Source: an uncultured Bacteroidota bacterium (GTDB taxonomy: Bacteria; Bacteroidota; Bacteroidia; Chitinophagales; Chitinophagaceae). From it: DNA of 64,000 bases. The position numbers and the translations under genes are program-made. Position 1 is the first letter of the stretch; every line of letters begins with the position of its first letter. Below, in pieces: positions 19,341 to 26,940 of the stretch. The notes under the pieces were generated by a model. The model did not search any database. It was not told the origin of the DNA and saw only the letters and a list, made by a program, of their open reading frames with translations. Location: assembly GCA_903877645.1 (NCBI GenBank), contig CAIRES010000026.1:1-64000 (forward strand), written 5' to 3'.

Positions 19341-19406
19341 AGTTTTCTATGTAAATGCCTGAACAATTTGTAGAAAACTGACGTCACCTGACGTCAGTTG
19401 ACGTCA
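19341..19406. promoter_or_regulatory. Operator region of the cargo operon: three phased TGACGTCA sites plus a 9-bp inverted repeat
   Basis: The perfect palindrome TGACGTCA occurs at 19379-19386, 19389-19396 and 19399-19406, exactly 10 bp apart, so that all three present the same helical face. Directly beside them AGTTTTCTA (19341-19349) and TAGAAAACT (19371-19379) form a 9-bp inverted repeat. The block lies 67-132 bp upstream of the first cargo gene. Such an array is expected to bind a dimeric regulator cooperatively. No regulator gene is encoded in the element, so the binding protein would be from the host. Confidence 0.6.
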
Positions 19407-19535
19407 CTACATTAGAGGTGTTACGTCTAAGGTGGAATAAAATCACCAACTGAATTTTCAAAAAAATGGCATGGCATTTGCGGTAAATAAGGTATATTTG
19501 CATTGAGCTTCTTTGAAATATTGCCGGATTAAAAA

Positions 19536-19632
19536 GGGAGTAACAAACCCAATTGCATCGAAGGAAAACCTAAATGCTTGGGGTAACAATTTATACTCAT
19601 TTATGCCAACCTTGTTACCCGTTTGTTACTTT
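19536..19632. repeat. Right attachment site: cluster of four TTGTTAC-type words
   Basis: GGGAGTAACAAA (19536-19547) and GGGGTAACAA (19580-19589) are on one strand; CCTTGTTACCCG (19610-19621) and GTTTGTTACTTT (19621-19632) are on the other. CCTTGTTACCCG repeats exactly at 12552-12563, and GGGAGTAACAAA is the inverse of 12542-12553. The layout suits core plus arm sites of a tyrosine recombinase. Confidence 0.6.
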
Positions 19633-20169
19633 CCCGCCTTTACAATTCTCTTAATTGCTTGCCAGTATTGCGTTTCGGTAAATTTTTAAAGTCCCCCTTT
19701 AGGGGGATTTTGTGTGAGCTACATGACAGGCGCCCGAATAGCTCAATAGTAATAGTCATTCAGAACGAAGTGCAGCGTAGCGAAACGCAGTGTGGAATCT
19801 CGTGAGCATTTAGAAGTGGCCCAATAGAATTTCCCTGAGCCCTTACCCCCGCCCGCCGTTGTGTGTTCCTCACCAACGGCCTCGCGCTGGACTCGCTTGA
19901 ACACCTGCCCGATTACCACCTTCACCAATCAGTAGATCGGATACCGGTAAAGACGTAGATGAACTCTACTCGTGAGTACTTATTCGCAAATCTACAGGCA
20001 TCATAGAGATTATTATACATTTATACTTTAACATACAAAATGAAGAAGATAGTAAAAATTGTCTTATTTACTGCTATTTGAGCCCAGTTTCATGACTGGC
20101 GTATGAATATCAAGGACCACGCCTCACATCAGCCACAAAGCGAATCGCAGATGCCCCGCATAATTTCAA
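19633..20169. other. Gene-free host spacer with palindromic and dispersed-type repeats
   Basis: No convincing gene is present. A palindromic unit (AAAGTCCCCC/GGGGGATTTT, 19689-19712) is followed by a stretch at about 19757-19805 (CATTCAGAACGAAGTGCAG and onward) of a kind I know as dispersed intergenic repeats in Bacteroidota. A hairpin GCCGTTG/CAACGGC lies at about 19855-19881. The frames here with start codons are repeat-derived and not protein-like. Confidence 0.5.
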
Positions 20170-20727
20170 TCAGCGATGAAACCTGTAAAATCCATAAAAC
20201 CCATTTAGTATTTCCAATACGTAGTACAATGCTGCAATACAGGTACCAAATGCGATCAGCGCGTTGATCTTGTATTGCCTGCGCGCCATTCTGTGTGCGT
20301 CCTGCTCCAGCTCGCTCACGCGCCTGGCCTCATTGGTTATGTGGCGTTCGTCTTCCAGCAATTTGCCGTAGCTCCCCTGCTTCTTCAGGTCACGTCCACG
20401 CTCCCTGGTCAACTGCAGGTTGTTGCCGTGCTCTCTGGCCAGCCCGTTCTCAATAAGGAATTTCCTTAGCGACACCTGCATATCCACGTCCTTCCATAGC
20501 TGCGCAAATTCCGGGTCTTCTGTAAGCTTTTTATATTCCCCGGCCGGGAGCGCAGCTATGATATCGGCAAGGTCAAAATCGCCCTGTTCGGGAATACTGT
20601 GGTATTTCAACAGCAGGTTCAACAGTTTTATCCGGCGGTCGTCTAGTATATTACCCTTGTATTCGTTTTCCATCAAAATTTTCCGAGCAAGGTTTATGCC
20701 ATACTTTATGTCTTGCAAAAATGACAT
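20170..20727 (-). CDS. Unrecognised protein with a charged central helix and one C-terminal membrane segment
   Basis: The protein has 185 residues from ATG 20727 (MSFLQDIKYGINLARKI); the longer frame begins with a TTG and an arginine-rich, unlikely leader. The first 90 residues are helical and end in a winged-helix-like stretch (LRKFLIENGLAREHGNNLQLT). Residues about 110-145 are strongly charged (RGRDLKKQG...DERHITNEARRVSELEQDAHRM), probably a coiled coil. One membrane helix (INALIAFGTCIAALYYVLEIL) precedes the short C-terminus, so it looks like a tail-anchored protein with its bulk in the cytosol. Function unknown. Confidence 0.6.
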   Translation of the reverse strand: MSFLQDIKYGINLARKILMENEYKGNILDDRRIKLLNLLLKYHSIPEQGDFDLADIIAALPAGEYKKLTEDPEFAQLWKDVDMQVSLRKFLIENGLAREHGNNLQLTRERGRDLKKQGSYGKLLEDERHITNEARRVSELEQDAHRMARRQYKINALIAFGTCIAALYYVLEILNGFYGFYRFHR

Positions 20728-20835
20728 AATCACATACCCCGGCAATGAAAAAATGTCATTCTGCGGCCCTCCGCGCAAACGCAGTCGCCAACACAAGGAA
20801 ATGAATAAAGGAAAGAGGAACAGCCAAAAAAAGCC

Positions 20836-20883
20836 TTACTTGCTCCGCCTGAATTTCTTCATATCCAGGATGTAAATGCCAGA
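20836..20883 (-). pseudogene. Remnant of a small membrane-protein gene (end similar to the gene at 21908)
   Basis: The minus strand encodes GIYILDMKKFRRSK and a stop. This resembles the IYLLDMKKFRSMRKKSK end of the 60-residue protein at 21908-22090; the DNA match includes TGAATTTCTTCAT(A/G)TCCAG. The frame runs back only to a stop inside the 3' end of the neighbouring T9SS gene and has no start codon, so it is a broken copy. Confidence 0.45.
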
Positions 20884-20916
20884 TAAGCTGGCGGCGGTTG
20901 GTATCCGGCAATCATT

Positions 20917-21774
20917 TTATTGCTTCACAAACTTTTGTAACCCGCTTCCGTTAACGGAAACAAGGTAGATACCGGCAGGCAGGCCGGCAACATCTACCCT
21001 CGCCTGCGGGACATTGTAAGAGCCGGTAAAAACTTTTTGGCCAATGGTGTTGCTGATGATCAAAGAAGTGATCTGCTCACCTGCCTGTATGGTAAGTGAT
21101 GTTGTAGCAGGGTTGGGGTACAGGGAAATGCTGTTGCCTGCAGTTGTTAACGGCTTCACAGCCGAAGGATCATTTTCATATATGGTCAGTGGTGTTGCGG
21201 TATTGGGGTAGTCGCCGGAACTGGCACCGTTTCCGTTTACAGCATTCAGCAATCCGTAAAAGGTCACGCTGTCGCTGTAAGCAGTGGGCGCGGTCCAGTA
21301 AAACCAGGATGAATAGGTGTTCGTTCCTGCGGTGGTTTGTGGTAGCACCACACTGTGTTCTACTACCGTTGTAGTGCCACAGGCAAAGGTATGGATGCTG
21401 CCGCTCAGTGCAGTTGGAATGGTGTAGCTACCTGCCAGCGTATGGTTGCCCAGCACGGCCGATACCATGAAGCCAAAGCCCGGCAAATTGGAGGTTACAG
21501 CTGTAGCGTCACCCGTGATGGTCACCATATAGGTTTGGCCGGCATGATAGCTGGTCACCGGCAATAAGGTGGTGGTGTCCTTCACTTGCAATAGCACGAT
21601 GTTCATGGCGTTATTGCCGCCATGGCAGCTGCTGGTCTGGCAATGGCCGATGGTGGCTGTTTTGGCTCCGGTAACGTCGCCATGGCCATGATGTGCAGCA
21701 CCATCAATATCGCTGGACAGCGTCACATATAAAACTGCTAAAAAGCAAGCAAAAACAATGGAATTCCTTTTCAT
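20917..21774 (-). CDS. Secreted Reeler/choice-of-anchor-V-like protein with T9SS type A sorting domain
   Basis: The protein has 285 residues, with an N-terminal signal peptide. After it comes HCQTSSCHGG (about residues 44-53), the Cys/His motif that marks the secreted Reeler-like or choice-of-anchor-V proteins of Bacteroidota; here the spacing is C-x4-C-H rather than the CxxCH of haem sites. Residues about 55-200 form an immunoglobulin-like beta sandwich. A linker leads to the T9SS type A domain (SLYPNPATTSLTI to the end). It is probably on the cell surface. Its ligand is unknown. ATG 21774. Confidence 0.75.
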   Translation of the reverse strand: MKRNSIVFACFLAVLYVTLSSDIDGAAHHGHGDVTGAKTATIGHCQTSSCHGGNNAMNIVLLQVKDTTTLLPVTSYHAGQTYMVTITGDATAVTSNLPGFGFMVSAVLGNHTLAGSYTIPTALSGSIHTFACGTTTVVEHSVVLPQTTAGTNTYSSWFYWTAPTAYSDSVTFYGLLNAVNGNGASSGDYPNTATPLTIYENDPSAVKPLTTAGNSISLYPNPATTSLTIQAGEQITSLIISNTIGQKVFTGSYNVPQARVDVAGLPAGIYLVSVNGSGLQKFVKQ

Positions 21775-21907
21775 AAATTACGCTTAAGTGATTGAATTGC
21801 AAAGAAATGCGTTGTGCAATTAACTCAGCGGGCAGACGTATTATGTCTGCGTTAAGATTTACGAAAAGTGCAGGAATAGTGCCTGAAAGAAAGGTAAAAA
21901 CTGTGCT

Positions 21908-22090
21908 CTATTTGGATTTCTTCCTCATGCTCCTGAATTTCTTCATGTCCAGCAGGTAGATGGCAATAATAGCAAGTATAGCCAGTATAGCGAATATGAC
22001 GATCAGCCAACTGTGCTCCGCGAGCATCCTGTGCAACGGCAGCATTAAAATGAGAATAATAAGCAATATTGAAAGAATGAGCTGCTTCAT
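21908..22090 (-). CDS. Small membrane protein, 60 residues, two membrane helices
   Basis: Two hydrophobic helices (LILSILLIILILMLPL and SWLIVIFAILAILAIIAIYLL) separated by RMLAEH, with a basic tail MKKFRSMRKKSK. By the positive-inside rule the C-terminus should be cytosolic. ATG 22090. The longer frame at 21852-22343 in another phase starts with TTG and is not protein-like. A fragment of a paralogue lies at 20836. No family recognised. Confidence 0.6.
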   Translation of the reverse strand: MKQLILSILLIILILMLPLHRMLAEHSWLIVIFAILAILAIIAIYLLDMKKFRSMRKKSK

Positions 22091-22385
22091 TGGTACCGGA
22101 TTGGTTGAGTAAGGGGTTGCGTATTGAATACAAAGTTAATACACTTTTTCGCAAAAAATATGTATTAACTAATCGTTTAGTATTGGCAATAGAATGAATA
22201 ACAGTAAATGCTACAGTGTGCGCCTTATATGTATAAACATCTATTCCGCTGCCCGGAAAAAATTTCCGCCCCATGGAAGTGAATAGTAAATCGGTGCTAT
22301 GTAAACCATTGCTAGCAAAGGATTTCATAAAACGGCATAGCAATTGCTTTTATGGTAGTTCACCAATTTAAAACTACTTAGACAC

Positions 22386-24296
22386 ATGACGAAGATTACC
22401 AAAGCACTCATGGTAGTGTTAGCCCTGCTATGCTTCCATACCACCCGAACGCAGGCGCAAGCCCTCAACTTCGGTGCGTACAGCTATATCACCATCGGTG
22501 ATATATTGCCCGACAACCAGTCCTATACCAAGGAAGCATGGATCAGGGTGTACAACTATCATTCTGCACACGGATCGAACATCCTGAGCGCGTTTGACTT
22601 CCCTTTCTGGTTGGAGAACGGCGTACTGAGCGCAGCCAATAATTATGGCGCTACAGCAGCAGCTACAGTTACCGATACCGGCGGCATAGCCCTTAATGTA
22701 TGGGTACATGTTGCGGTTACTTATGATGCAGCCAGCAGCACTATGAAGTTGTACAAGAACGGCAACCTCATCGCGACCAACACAGCTGCACCTACTTACC
22801 ATGCCAGCGCATTGCAGATAGGCGCAGTAGAATTCGGCGACTTCTTTGATGGCGGCGACATAGACGAAGTTCGTTTGTGGAACGTAGCCCGCACGCAGTC
22901 GCAGATACAGGCTAATATGAATTGCAATGTGGCACAATCGAGTACACTTGCAGCATACTACCGTTTCGACCAGGGCGTAGTTGGTGCAGATAATACCAAC
23001 ATCGTGAGCGTATATGACTACAGCGGCAATGCCCATTGCGGTGTGATGACCAACTTCCCGCTCACAGGAAGCTCGTCTAATTATATTGCAGGTGCGTTTT
23101 CTACCAGTTGCTACCCTATTACTATCGTAATGACAGCCCCTGCCTCTATCACCGGATCATCAGCAGTATGTACAGGCGCAACCATTAACCTGGACAACAG
23201 TGTAGCCGGTGGTGTATGGAATGTTGACGACCTTGATACAGCCAGCATCGACACCGCAGGTATCGTTACCGGCAACTATGCAGGTACAGTAAACGTGTCT
23301 TACCGCACATGCGGTGGCGTTTCTACCAAAACTATATTGGTGTACCCTACCCCTGTGGTCACTGCTGTTGCGGGCCTGGGCATTATCACCCCTACTGTTA
23401 CCGGTGGCACATCACCTTACTCCTACCTTTGGAGCAATGGCAGCCACCTTAGCATTCTTAGCGGCCTGTGGACAGGCACCTACGGCCTCACGGTAACGGA
23501 TGCCAAAGGCTGTACTGCCAGCGGCTCTTACTATGTTACCGGTTCGGCAGTAACACTGACCAACTCGATCTCGGTTACACCATCCAACAACACCTATACC
23601 GGTGGCAACCCGAACAACATCTACCTCGGTTATGGCCCGCAGAGCGCTACGCTTACCTCCAACCCTACCGGCGCATCATCATTCACTTACTCATGGACGC
23701 CCTCTACTTACCTGAGCAGCACCTCGAGCAAGAACCCAACGTTTACGCCTACAGTTGCAGGCCACTATACCTACACCTGCACAGCTACCAACAGCGGACA
23801 CAGTGTATCGGCCACAGTTACCCTTTGCGTAGTAGATGCAGTAGACCATTCACATTGCGGAAAGATCAAGGTATGTCACGTGTCTCATTGCAGCCACGGC
23901 ACATCAAATACCGAGTCACTGAGCTCATGCAATGTATCTTGCCAGTTGCGCAAATACCCTGCTGACCACCTGGGTGCATGCTATGGCGGCTGCGGTACAG
24001 GCGCAAGGACTACTGCTACAACCACTACAGCTCCCGTACTGGTATGGGAAGACCTCGGTGTCAACAGATTCCCCAACCCGTTCAGTGACGCGATCACGGT
24101 ACAGGTAGCCGGCGACCCAACAAGCACAGTAGAGATCAACATCTACGACCTTGCAGGCCGCGTGGTAGAACACATTGCCAACCAGCACCCCGGCACTGAT
24201 ATTACAGCAGGCCACAGCCTTGCCAACGGTATGTACATACTGGAAGCACGCAGTGCTGAGCTAACCAAAAAAGTGAAGATAGTAAAGACTAAGTAG
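22386..24296 (+). CDS. Secreted LamG-domain protein with T9SS type A sorting domain
   Basis: This is a cell-surface or secreted protein of 636 residues. Signal peptide MTKITKALMVV...TQAQ. Residues about 28-200 form a LamG/concanavalin-A-like lectin domain (YTKEAWIRVYN, WVHVAVTYD, MKLYKNGNLIATN, DIDEVRLWNVARTQSQIQ). An SprB-like repeat at about 325-390 (GTSPYSYLWSNGSHLS) and a PKD-like domain (about 395-480) follow, then a Cys/His-rich stretch near 490-545 (HSHCGKIKVCHVSHCSHG). The T9SS type A domain starts at NRFPNPFSDAITVQV. Glycan binding is inferred from LamG. A strong terminator follows. Confidence 0.85.
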   Translation: MTKITKALMVVLALLCFHTTRTQAQALNFGAYSYITIGDILPDNQSYTKEAWIRVYNYHSAHGSNILSAFDFPFWLENGVLSAANNYGATAAATVTDTGGIALNVWVHVAVTYDAASSTMKLYKNGNLIATNTAAPTYHASALQIGAVEFGDFFDGGDIDEVRLWNVARTQSQIQANMNCNVAQSSTLAAYYRFDQGVVGADNTNIVSVYDYSGNAHCGVMTNFPLTGSSSNYIAGAFSTSCYPITIVMTAPASITGSSAVCTGATINLDNSVAGGVWNVDDLDTASIDTAGIVTGNYAGTVNVSYRTCGGVSTKTILVYPTPVVTAVAGLGIITPTVTGGTSPYSYLWSNGSHLSILSGLWTGTYGLTVTDAKGCTASGSYYVTGSAVTLTNSISVTPSNNTYTGGNPNNIYLGYGPQSATLTSNPTGASSFTYSWTPSTYLSSTSSKNPTFTPTVAGHYTYTCTATNSGHSVSATVTLCVVDAVDHSHCGKIKVCHVSHCSHGTSNTESLSSCNVSCQLRKYPADHLGACYGGCGTGARTTATTTTAPVLVWEDLGVNRFPNPFSDAITVQVAGDPTSTVEINIYDLAGRVVEHIANQHPGTDITAGHSLANGMYILEARSAELTKKVKIVKTK

Positions 24297-24307
24297 TAGT
24301 GAAGGTG

Positions 24308-24352
24308 AAAATCAGAAAGGGGCTGCCCAACCGGGCAGCCCTTTCTGATTTT
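24308..24352. terminator. Strong terminator after the LamG gene (also faces the DUF6159 gene)
   Basis: A stem of about 20 bp (AAAATCAGAAAGG...GCTGCCC with its complement, one bulged G) closes a 4-nt loop and ends in T/A tracts on both strands. It lies between convergent genes. Confidence 0.85.
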
Positions 24353-24365
24353 AAGAGATAACGTT

Positions 24366-25196
24366 CTATTTCTGTACAAACAACCCATCCAGCATCTGCT
24401 GGTTGAAATGATCGTTCAGGTTGCCATTGATGTTGTTGTATACCGCGCTGATGAATATGCTGTGCAAGGCACTGGAGATCGCAAAGATGAGCACCATACC
24501 CAATACAAACACACCGCCGCCGATAATGATATTGCTCATAGCGCCAACAGCAAATGCTACTACAGCCAGCGGCACAACAGCCACCATATTCACCAGGCCT
24601 ATGCTAAAGTTGGCACCTATGGTCTCGCCCCACTTCTCCTTCATCATGCCGGCTGACTTCTGCAAGGCATCGTATGGCCCCACATTTTCATAAGCAATGA
24701 TGGGTATCACAAAGAAGGTAGCAATGCTCCATACGAAGCCCACCAGCGAGATGAGTATTTTACCGAGCCAGCCGAGGTTGTCTTGTATCATCTTCAGCAG
24801 TGTGCCAATGGTAGCAGCAAACACTGCCCAGGCAAATATGGCGCCTACCCGGCTCACGCTGAACCGGAGGCCCTTATTCACGGTTACTTCTTCGCCTTCA
24901 AAGTACAGGCGTGCACAGTGCATCAGCGCCATGTTGAAAAACACCACGATGAAGTAGTTGACGATATAGAACACAAATGTCCACAGGTACATTACAGCTC
25001 GGTTGCCGTTAATGTCGACCGCCTTAACATCCCATCCGTGGATGGCCAAAAAGGGTACCACAAACGACCCGATGACCAGCAGCAATGAGATGCCTGATAG
25101 TATAGGGAAGATGATGAGCTGCTTATTAGCGTTGAGCACCTTCATGCTGGTCATTGCTATTTCCCAGCCATTAGAAAGACGAGTGAAAAATCCCAT
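24366..25196 (-). CDS. DUF6159 family multispan membrane protein
   Basis: The protein has 276 residues with about six membrane helices (for example LIIFPILSGISLLLVIGSFVV, VMYLWTFVFYIVNYFIVVFF, ISLVGFVWSIATFFVIPIIAY, VAVVPLAVVAFAVGAM, GVFVLGMVLIFAISSAL). The N-terminus GFFTRLSNGWEIAMTSMKVL and the phrase VVPIIAYENVGP-like (here VIPIIAYENVGPYDALQKSAGMMKEKWGE) are typical of DUF6159. Function unknown; an inner-membrane role is inferred. ATG 25196. Single gene. Confidence 0.8.
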   Translation of the reverse strand: MGFFTRLSNGWEIAMTSMKVLNANKQLIIFPILSGISLLLVIGSFVVPFLAIHGWDVKAVDINGNRAVMYLWTFVFYIVNYFIVVFFNMALMHCARLYFEGEEVTVNKGLRFSVSRVGAIFAWAVFAATIGTLLKMIQDNLGWLGKILISLVGFVWSIATFFVIPIIAYENVGPYDALQKSAGMMKEKWGETIGANFSIGLVNMVAVVPLAVVAFAVGAMSNIIIGGGVFVLGMVLIFAISSALHSIFISAVYNNINGNLNDHFNQQMLDGLFVQK

Positions 25197-25293
25197 AGAT
25201 GTATGTGTTAGTTATTATAAAATTAGAGAAATATCATTAAACAAAAGAGGCCACTGAGAAAATACCGCTATCAGGGGGAATAACAGAGAGCGA

Positions 25294-25358
25294 CAGCCTT
25301 CGCTGAAAAAGCTATGGCTGCTGAAAGAGAAACCCGCCTTCGCTTAAGCTATGGCGGG
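25294..25358. repeat. Two tandem-placed hairpin repeats with the core GCCTTCGCT...AGCTATGGC
   Basis: Unit 1 (25294-25320) and unit 2 (25333-25358) share GCCTTCGCT, a short A-containing loop and AGCTATGGC. The terminal bases differ but stay complementary within each unit (CA/TG, CCC/GGG). Compensated ends indicate a structured repeat of REP type. Confidence 0.6.
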
Positions 25359-25362
25359 TAAT

Positions 25363-25398
25363 AAAAAAAAGCCCTGATCCGATGAATCGGAGCAGGGC
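25363..25398 (-). terminator. Terminator of the 68-residue protein gene
   Basis: On the minus strand GCCCTGCTCCGA-loop-TCGGATCAGGGC is followed by eight T. It is 25 bp past the stop at 25424. Confidence 0.85.
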
Positions 25399-25423
25399 CT
25401 GTGGTATTGCTACCATTAGTTAT

Positions 25424-25630
25424 TTAGAATGACTGTTTGGCTACGCCGTCTTTAATGGCCTGGAGGGCTTTGGCTTCGCCAAGTATGGCAGCCATCTTGT
25501 TACCCTTACCATCATTGCCGTTAGCAATATAACCGCCCTTTGCAGTGCGGGTAATTACAGCGTCGTGCAATGGAACGTCTTTTTCCTTTGTCTTGAGGCA
25601 ATATGCCCTGAGCATTTTTGAAGTATCCAT
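25424..25630 (-). CDS. Small protein, DUF5679-like with its zinc cysteines lost
   Basis: The protein has 68 residues and no signal peptide. AYCLKTKEKDVPLHDAVITR, then GGYIANGNDGKGNKMAAILG, lines up by pattern with DUF5679 zinc ribbons (YCxKCKxK...GxPxxxGxCPxCGxKM), but three of the four cysteine positions are replaced (T, N, K), leaving only the first Cys. If the relation is right, metal binding has been lost. The alternative is an unrelated small protein. It has its own strong terminator, implying a real transcript. ATG 25630. Confidence 0.6.
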   Translation of the reverse strand: MDTSKMLRAYCLKTKEKDVPLHDAVITRTAKGGYIANGNDGKGNKMAAILGEAKALQAIKDGVAKQSF

Positions 25631-25827
25631 ATTGTTTAGTTTAATTGTTTTTTGCGTTTACGATTCATTAACAGGACACAATCTACAAAAAAATCGAATA
25701 AACCAAACTATCTGTGGAAAAGTAGGTGGTTTTGGGGAAAACCGTATTCGCAGGTGATAAACCGGGTATTTTTTCGTAAATACCCAAGGAGGCATAGTTG
25801 TTTTGCGTCTATATAATAAAGGGTTTT

Positions 25828-26493
25828 ATGAAAGCGATCATGATACTACTACTCGCGGCAACTGCATGGCAGGTGTCTGCACAGAAAATGGAAGGAAGGA
25901 TACATACCGGGCAGAAGTTCCTTCCCGATGCCACCGTTCAAATATTCCAGGGCGGCATTCTGAAAGGGATACGCTCTTCGGGGCCGGAAGGGGTTTATTC
26001 CTTCAACACACTTGACGTGGGGCTGTATGATGTATTGTTCACATACCCCGGCTGCGACTCTGTGCTCGTGAAGGATGTAGTAGTGATCCCGGAGCGCACC
26101 ACCGACCAGGGAGCAAAGCTCACCAGGTCATCATGGCAGACAAAATGCATCACGCTGCAATATGCGCTTTTGGATATTGTTACCAGCCCTACCTATATAT
26201 CTCAAACAAACAGGATAGAGCCATTGCAAATGGGTGTGGGCCACCAGAGTGGGACAGTATATATAGTTGATGCTGTGATTTGCCCGATGCAAACTGTAAA
26301 GGAGTTCAACCCAAGCGAGCCTGGCAGGTATGTATTTAACAGACAAGATATAGAACGCATGCCAACAATGAGCCTTAATGACATTATCTCAATGGTACCG
26401 GGCACCTACCAGCGCCGCCGTGGCGACGTGGTACAATTTTATGGCGGCAGAACGGATGGTAATGTTTATTACGTAGACGGAATGAGGCAGTAG
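25828..26493 (+). CDS. Exported carboxypeptidase-regulatory-like plus TonB-plug-like protein without a barrel
   Basis: The protein has 221 residues from ATG 25828 (MKAIMILLLAATAWQVSAQ, a signal peptide); the longer frame starts with TTG. Residues about 20-95 resemble a carboxypeptidase-regulatory-like beta sandwich (MEGRIHTG, DATVQIFQGG, GVYSFNTLDVGLYDVLFTYPG). Residues about 165-221 resemble the plug of TonB-dependent receptors (NRQDIERMPTMSLNDIISMVPG, then YVDGMRQ). The gene stops at the end of the plug region, where an outer-membrane barrel of some 600 residues would follow in a SusC-like receptor. It is either a truncated receptor or a stand-alone partner protein. Confidence 0.65.
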   Translation: MKAIMILLLAATAWQVSAQKMEGRIHTGQKFLPDATVQIFQGGILKGIRSSGPEGVYSFNTLDVGLYDVLFTYPGCDSVLVKDVVVIPERTTDQGAKLTRSSWQTKCITLQYALLDIVTSPTYISQTNRIEPLQMGVGHQSGTVYIVDAVICPMQTVKEFNPSEPGRYVFNRQDIERMPTMSLNDIISMVPGTYQRRRGDVVQFYGGRTDGNVYYVDGMRQ

Positions 26494-26496
26494 CGA

Positions 26497-26940
26497 TTAG
26501 TCATTGCAATCGCACTCATCTGGCTCCTGTAGGAATGTTTCCATGCGGTCGGCAAGTGTGAAGTCCTGGGTGCTGCCATCGTCGTAGGTGATCTTGCTGA
26601 TGATCCAGTGACGGCCATCGGGTACGCACATATAGAAGTGGCCTATCTGCTTGCCGCGAATCATATCAGCCTCTATCTTGGTGTCTTTCTCCAGTATGCG
26701 GTTGAATACCTCTGAATAGAATTTTACAGATACTGCGGTTATTGTTTTGCCGGTATTGTTCTTGATCTTTACCTCGTAACGGTCTTTATCGCAGGTATAG
26801 CATTTGGTGCATTGCTTCTTAAAAGAGCAGAGGTTGAATAGCTTACCATGTTTCAGATAATCGGTAGTTTGCGCCTGCGCTGATGTATTGCAGAAAAGGG
26901 CCATCGTTATAAAAAGGAGCACTGTGAAACGTGATAACAT
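26497..26940 (-). CDS. Exported cysteine-rich protein of unknown function
   Basis: The protein has 147 residues, with a signal peptide ending SAQAQ (about residue 23). A Cys-rich N-terminal part (CSFKKQCTKCYTC) and a C-terminal DECDC, with another Cys in the middle, give eight cysteines in the mature protein and suggest disulfides in the periplasm. The central part (RYEVKIKNNTGKTITAVSVKFYSEVFN) looks like a single immunoglobulin-like domain. It converges on the preceding gene, with 3 bp between stops. ATG 26940. No family recognised. Confidence 0.65.
   Translation of the reverse strand: MLSRFTVLLFITMALFCNTSAQAQTTDYLKHGKLFNLCSFKKQCTKCYTCDKDRYEVKIKNNTGKTITAVSVKFYSEVFNRILEKDTKIEADMIRGKQIGHFYMCVPDGRHWIISKITYDDGSTQDFTLADRMETFLQEPDECDCND

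Larger units (their letters stand above)
12552..19621. mobile_element. Putative 7.07-kb integrative element with a six-gene cargo operon
   Basis: The segment is bounded by a 12-bp direct repeat (CCTTGTTACCCG) and has a tyrosine recombinase reading inward from its left end. It is clearly AT-richer by eye than the flanks. The right end has a cluster of four TTGTTAC(C/T)-type words in both orientations, as expected for recombinase binding sites. The cargo is one minus-strand operon (14260-19274). No replication, mobilisation or conjugation genes are present, so the element would depend on other elements to move between cells. Boundaries are inferred from sequence only. Confidence 0.6.

Noticed and set aside
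21852-22343. 163-codon minus-strand frame overlapping the small two-helix protein in another phase
   Set aside because: It starts with TTG and its product lacks structure, whereas the shorter frame encodes two clean membrane helices from an ATG.
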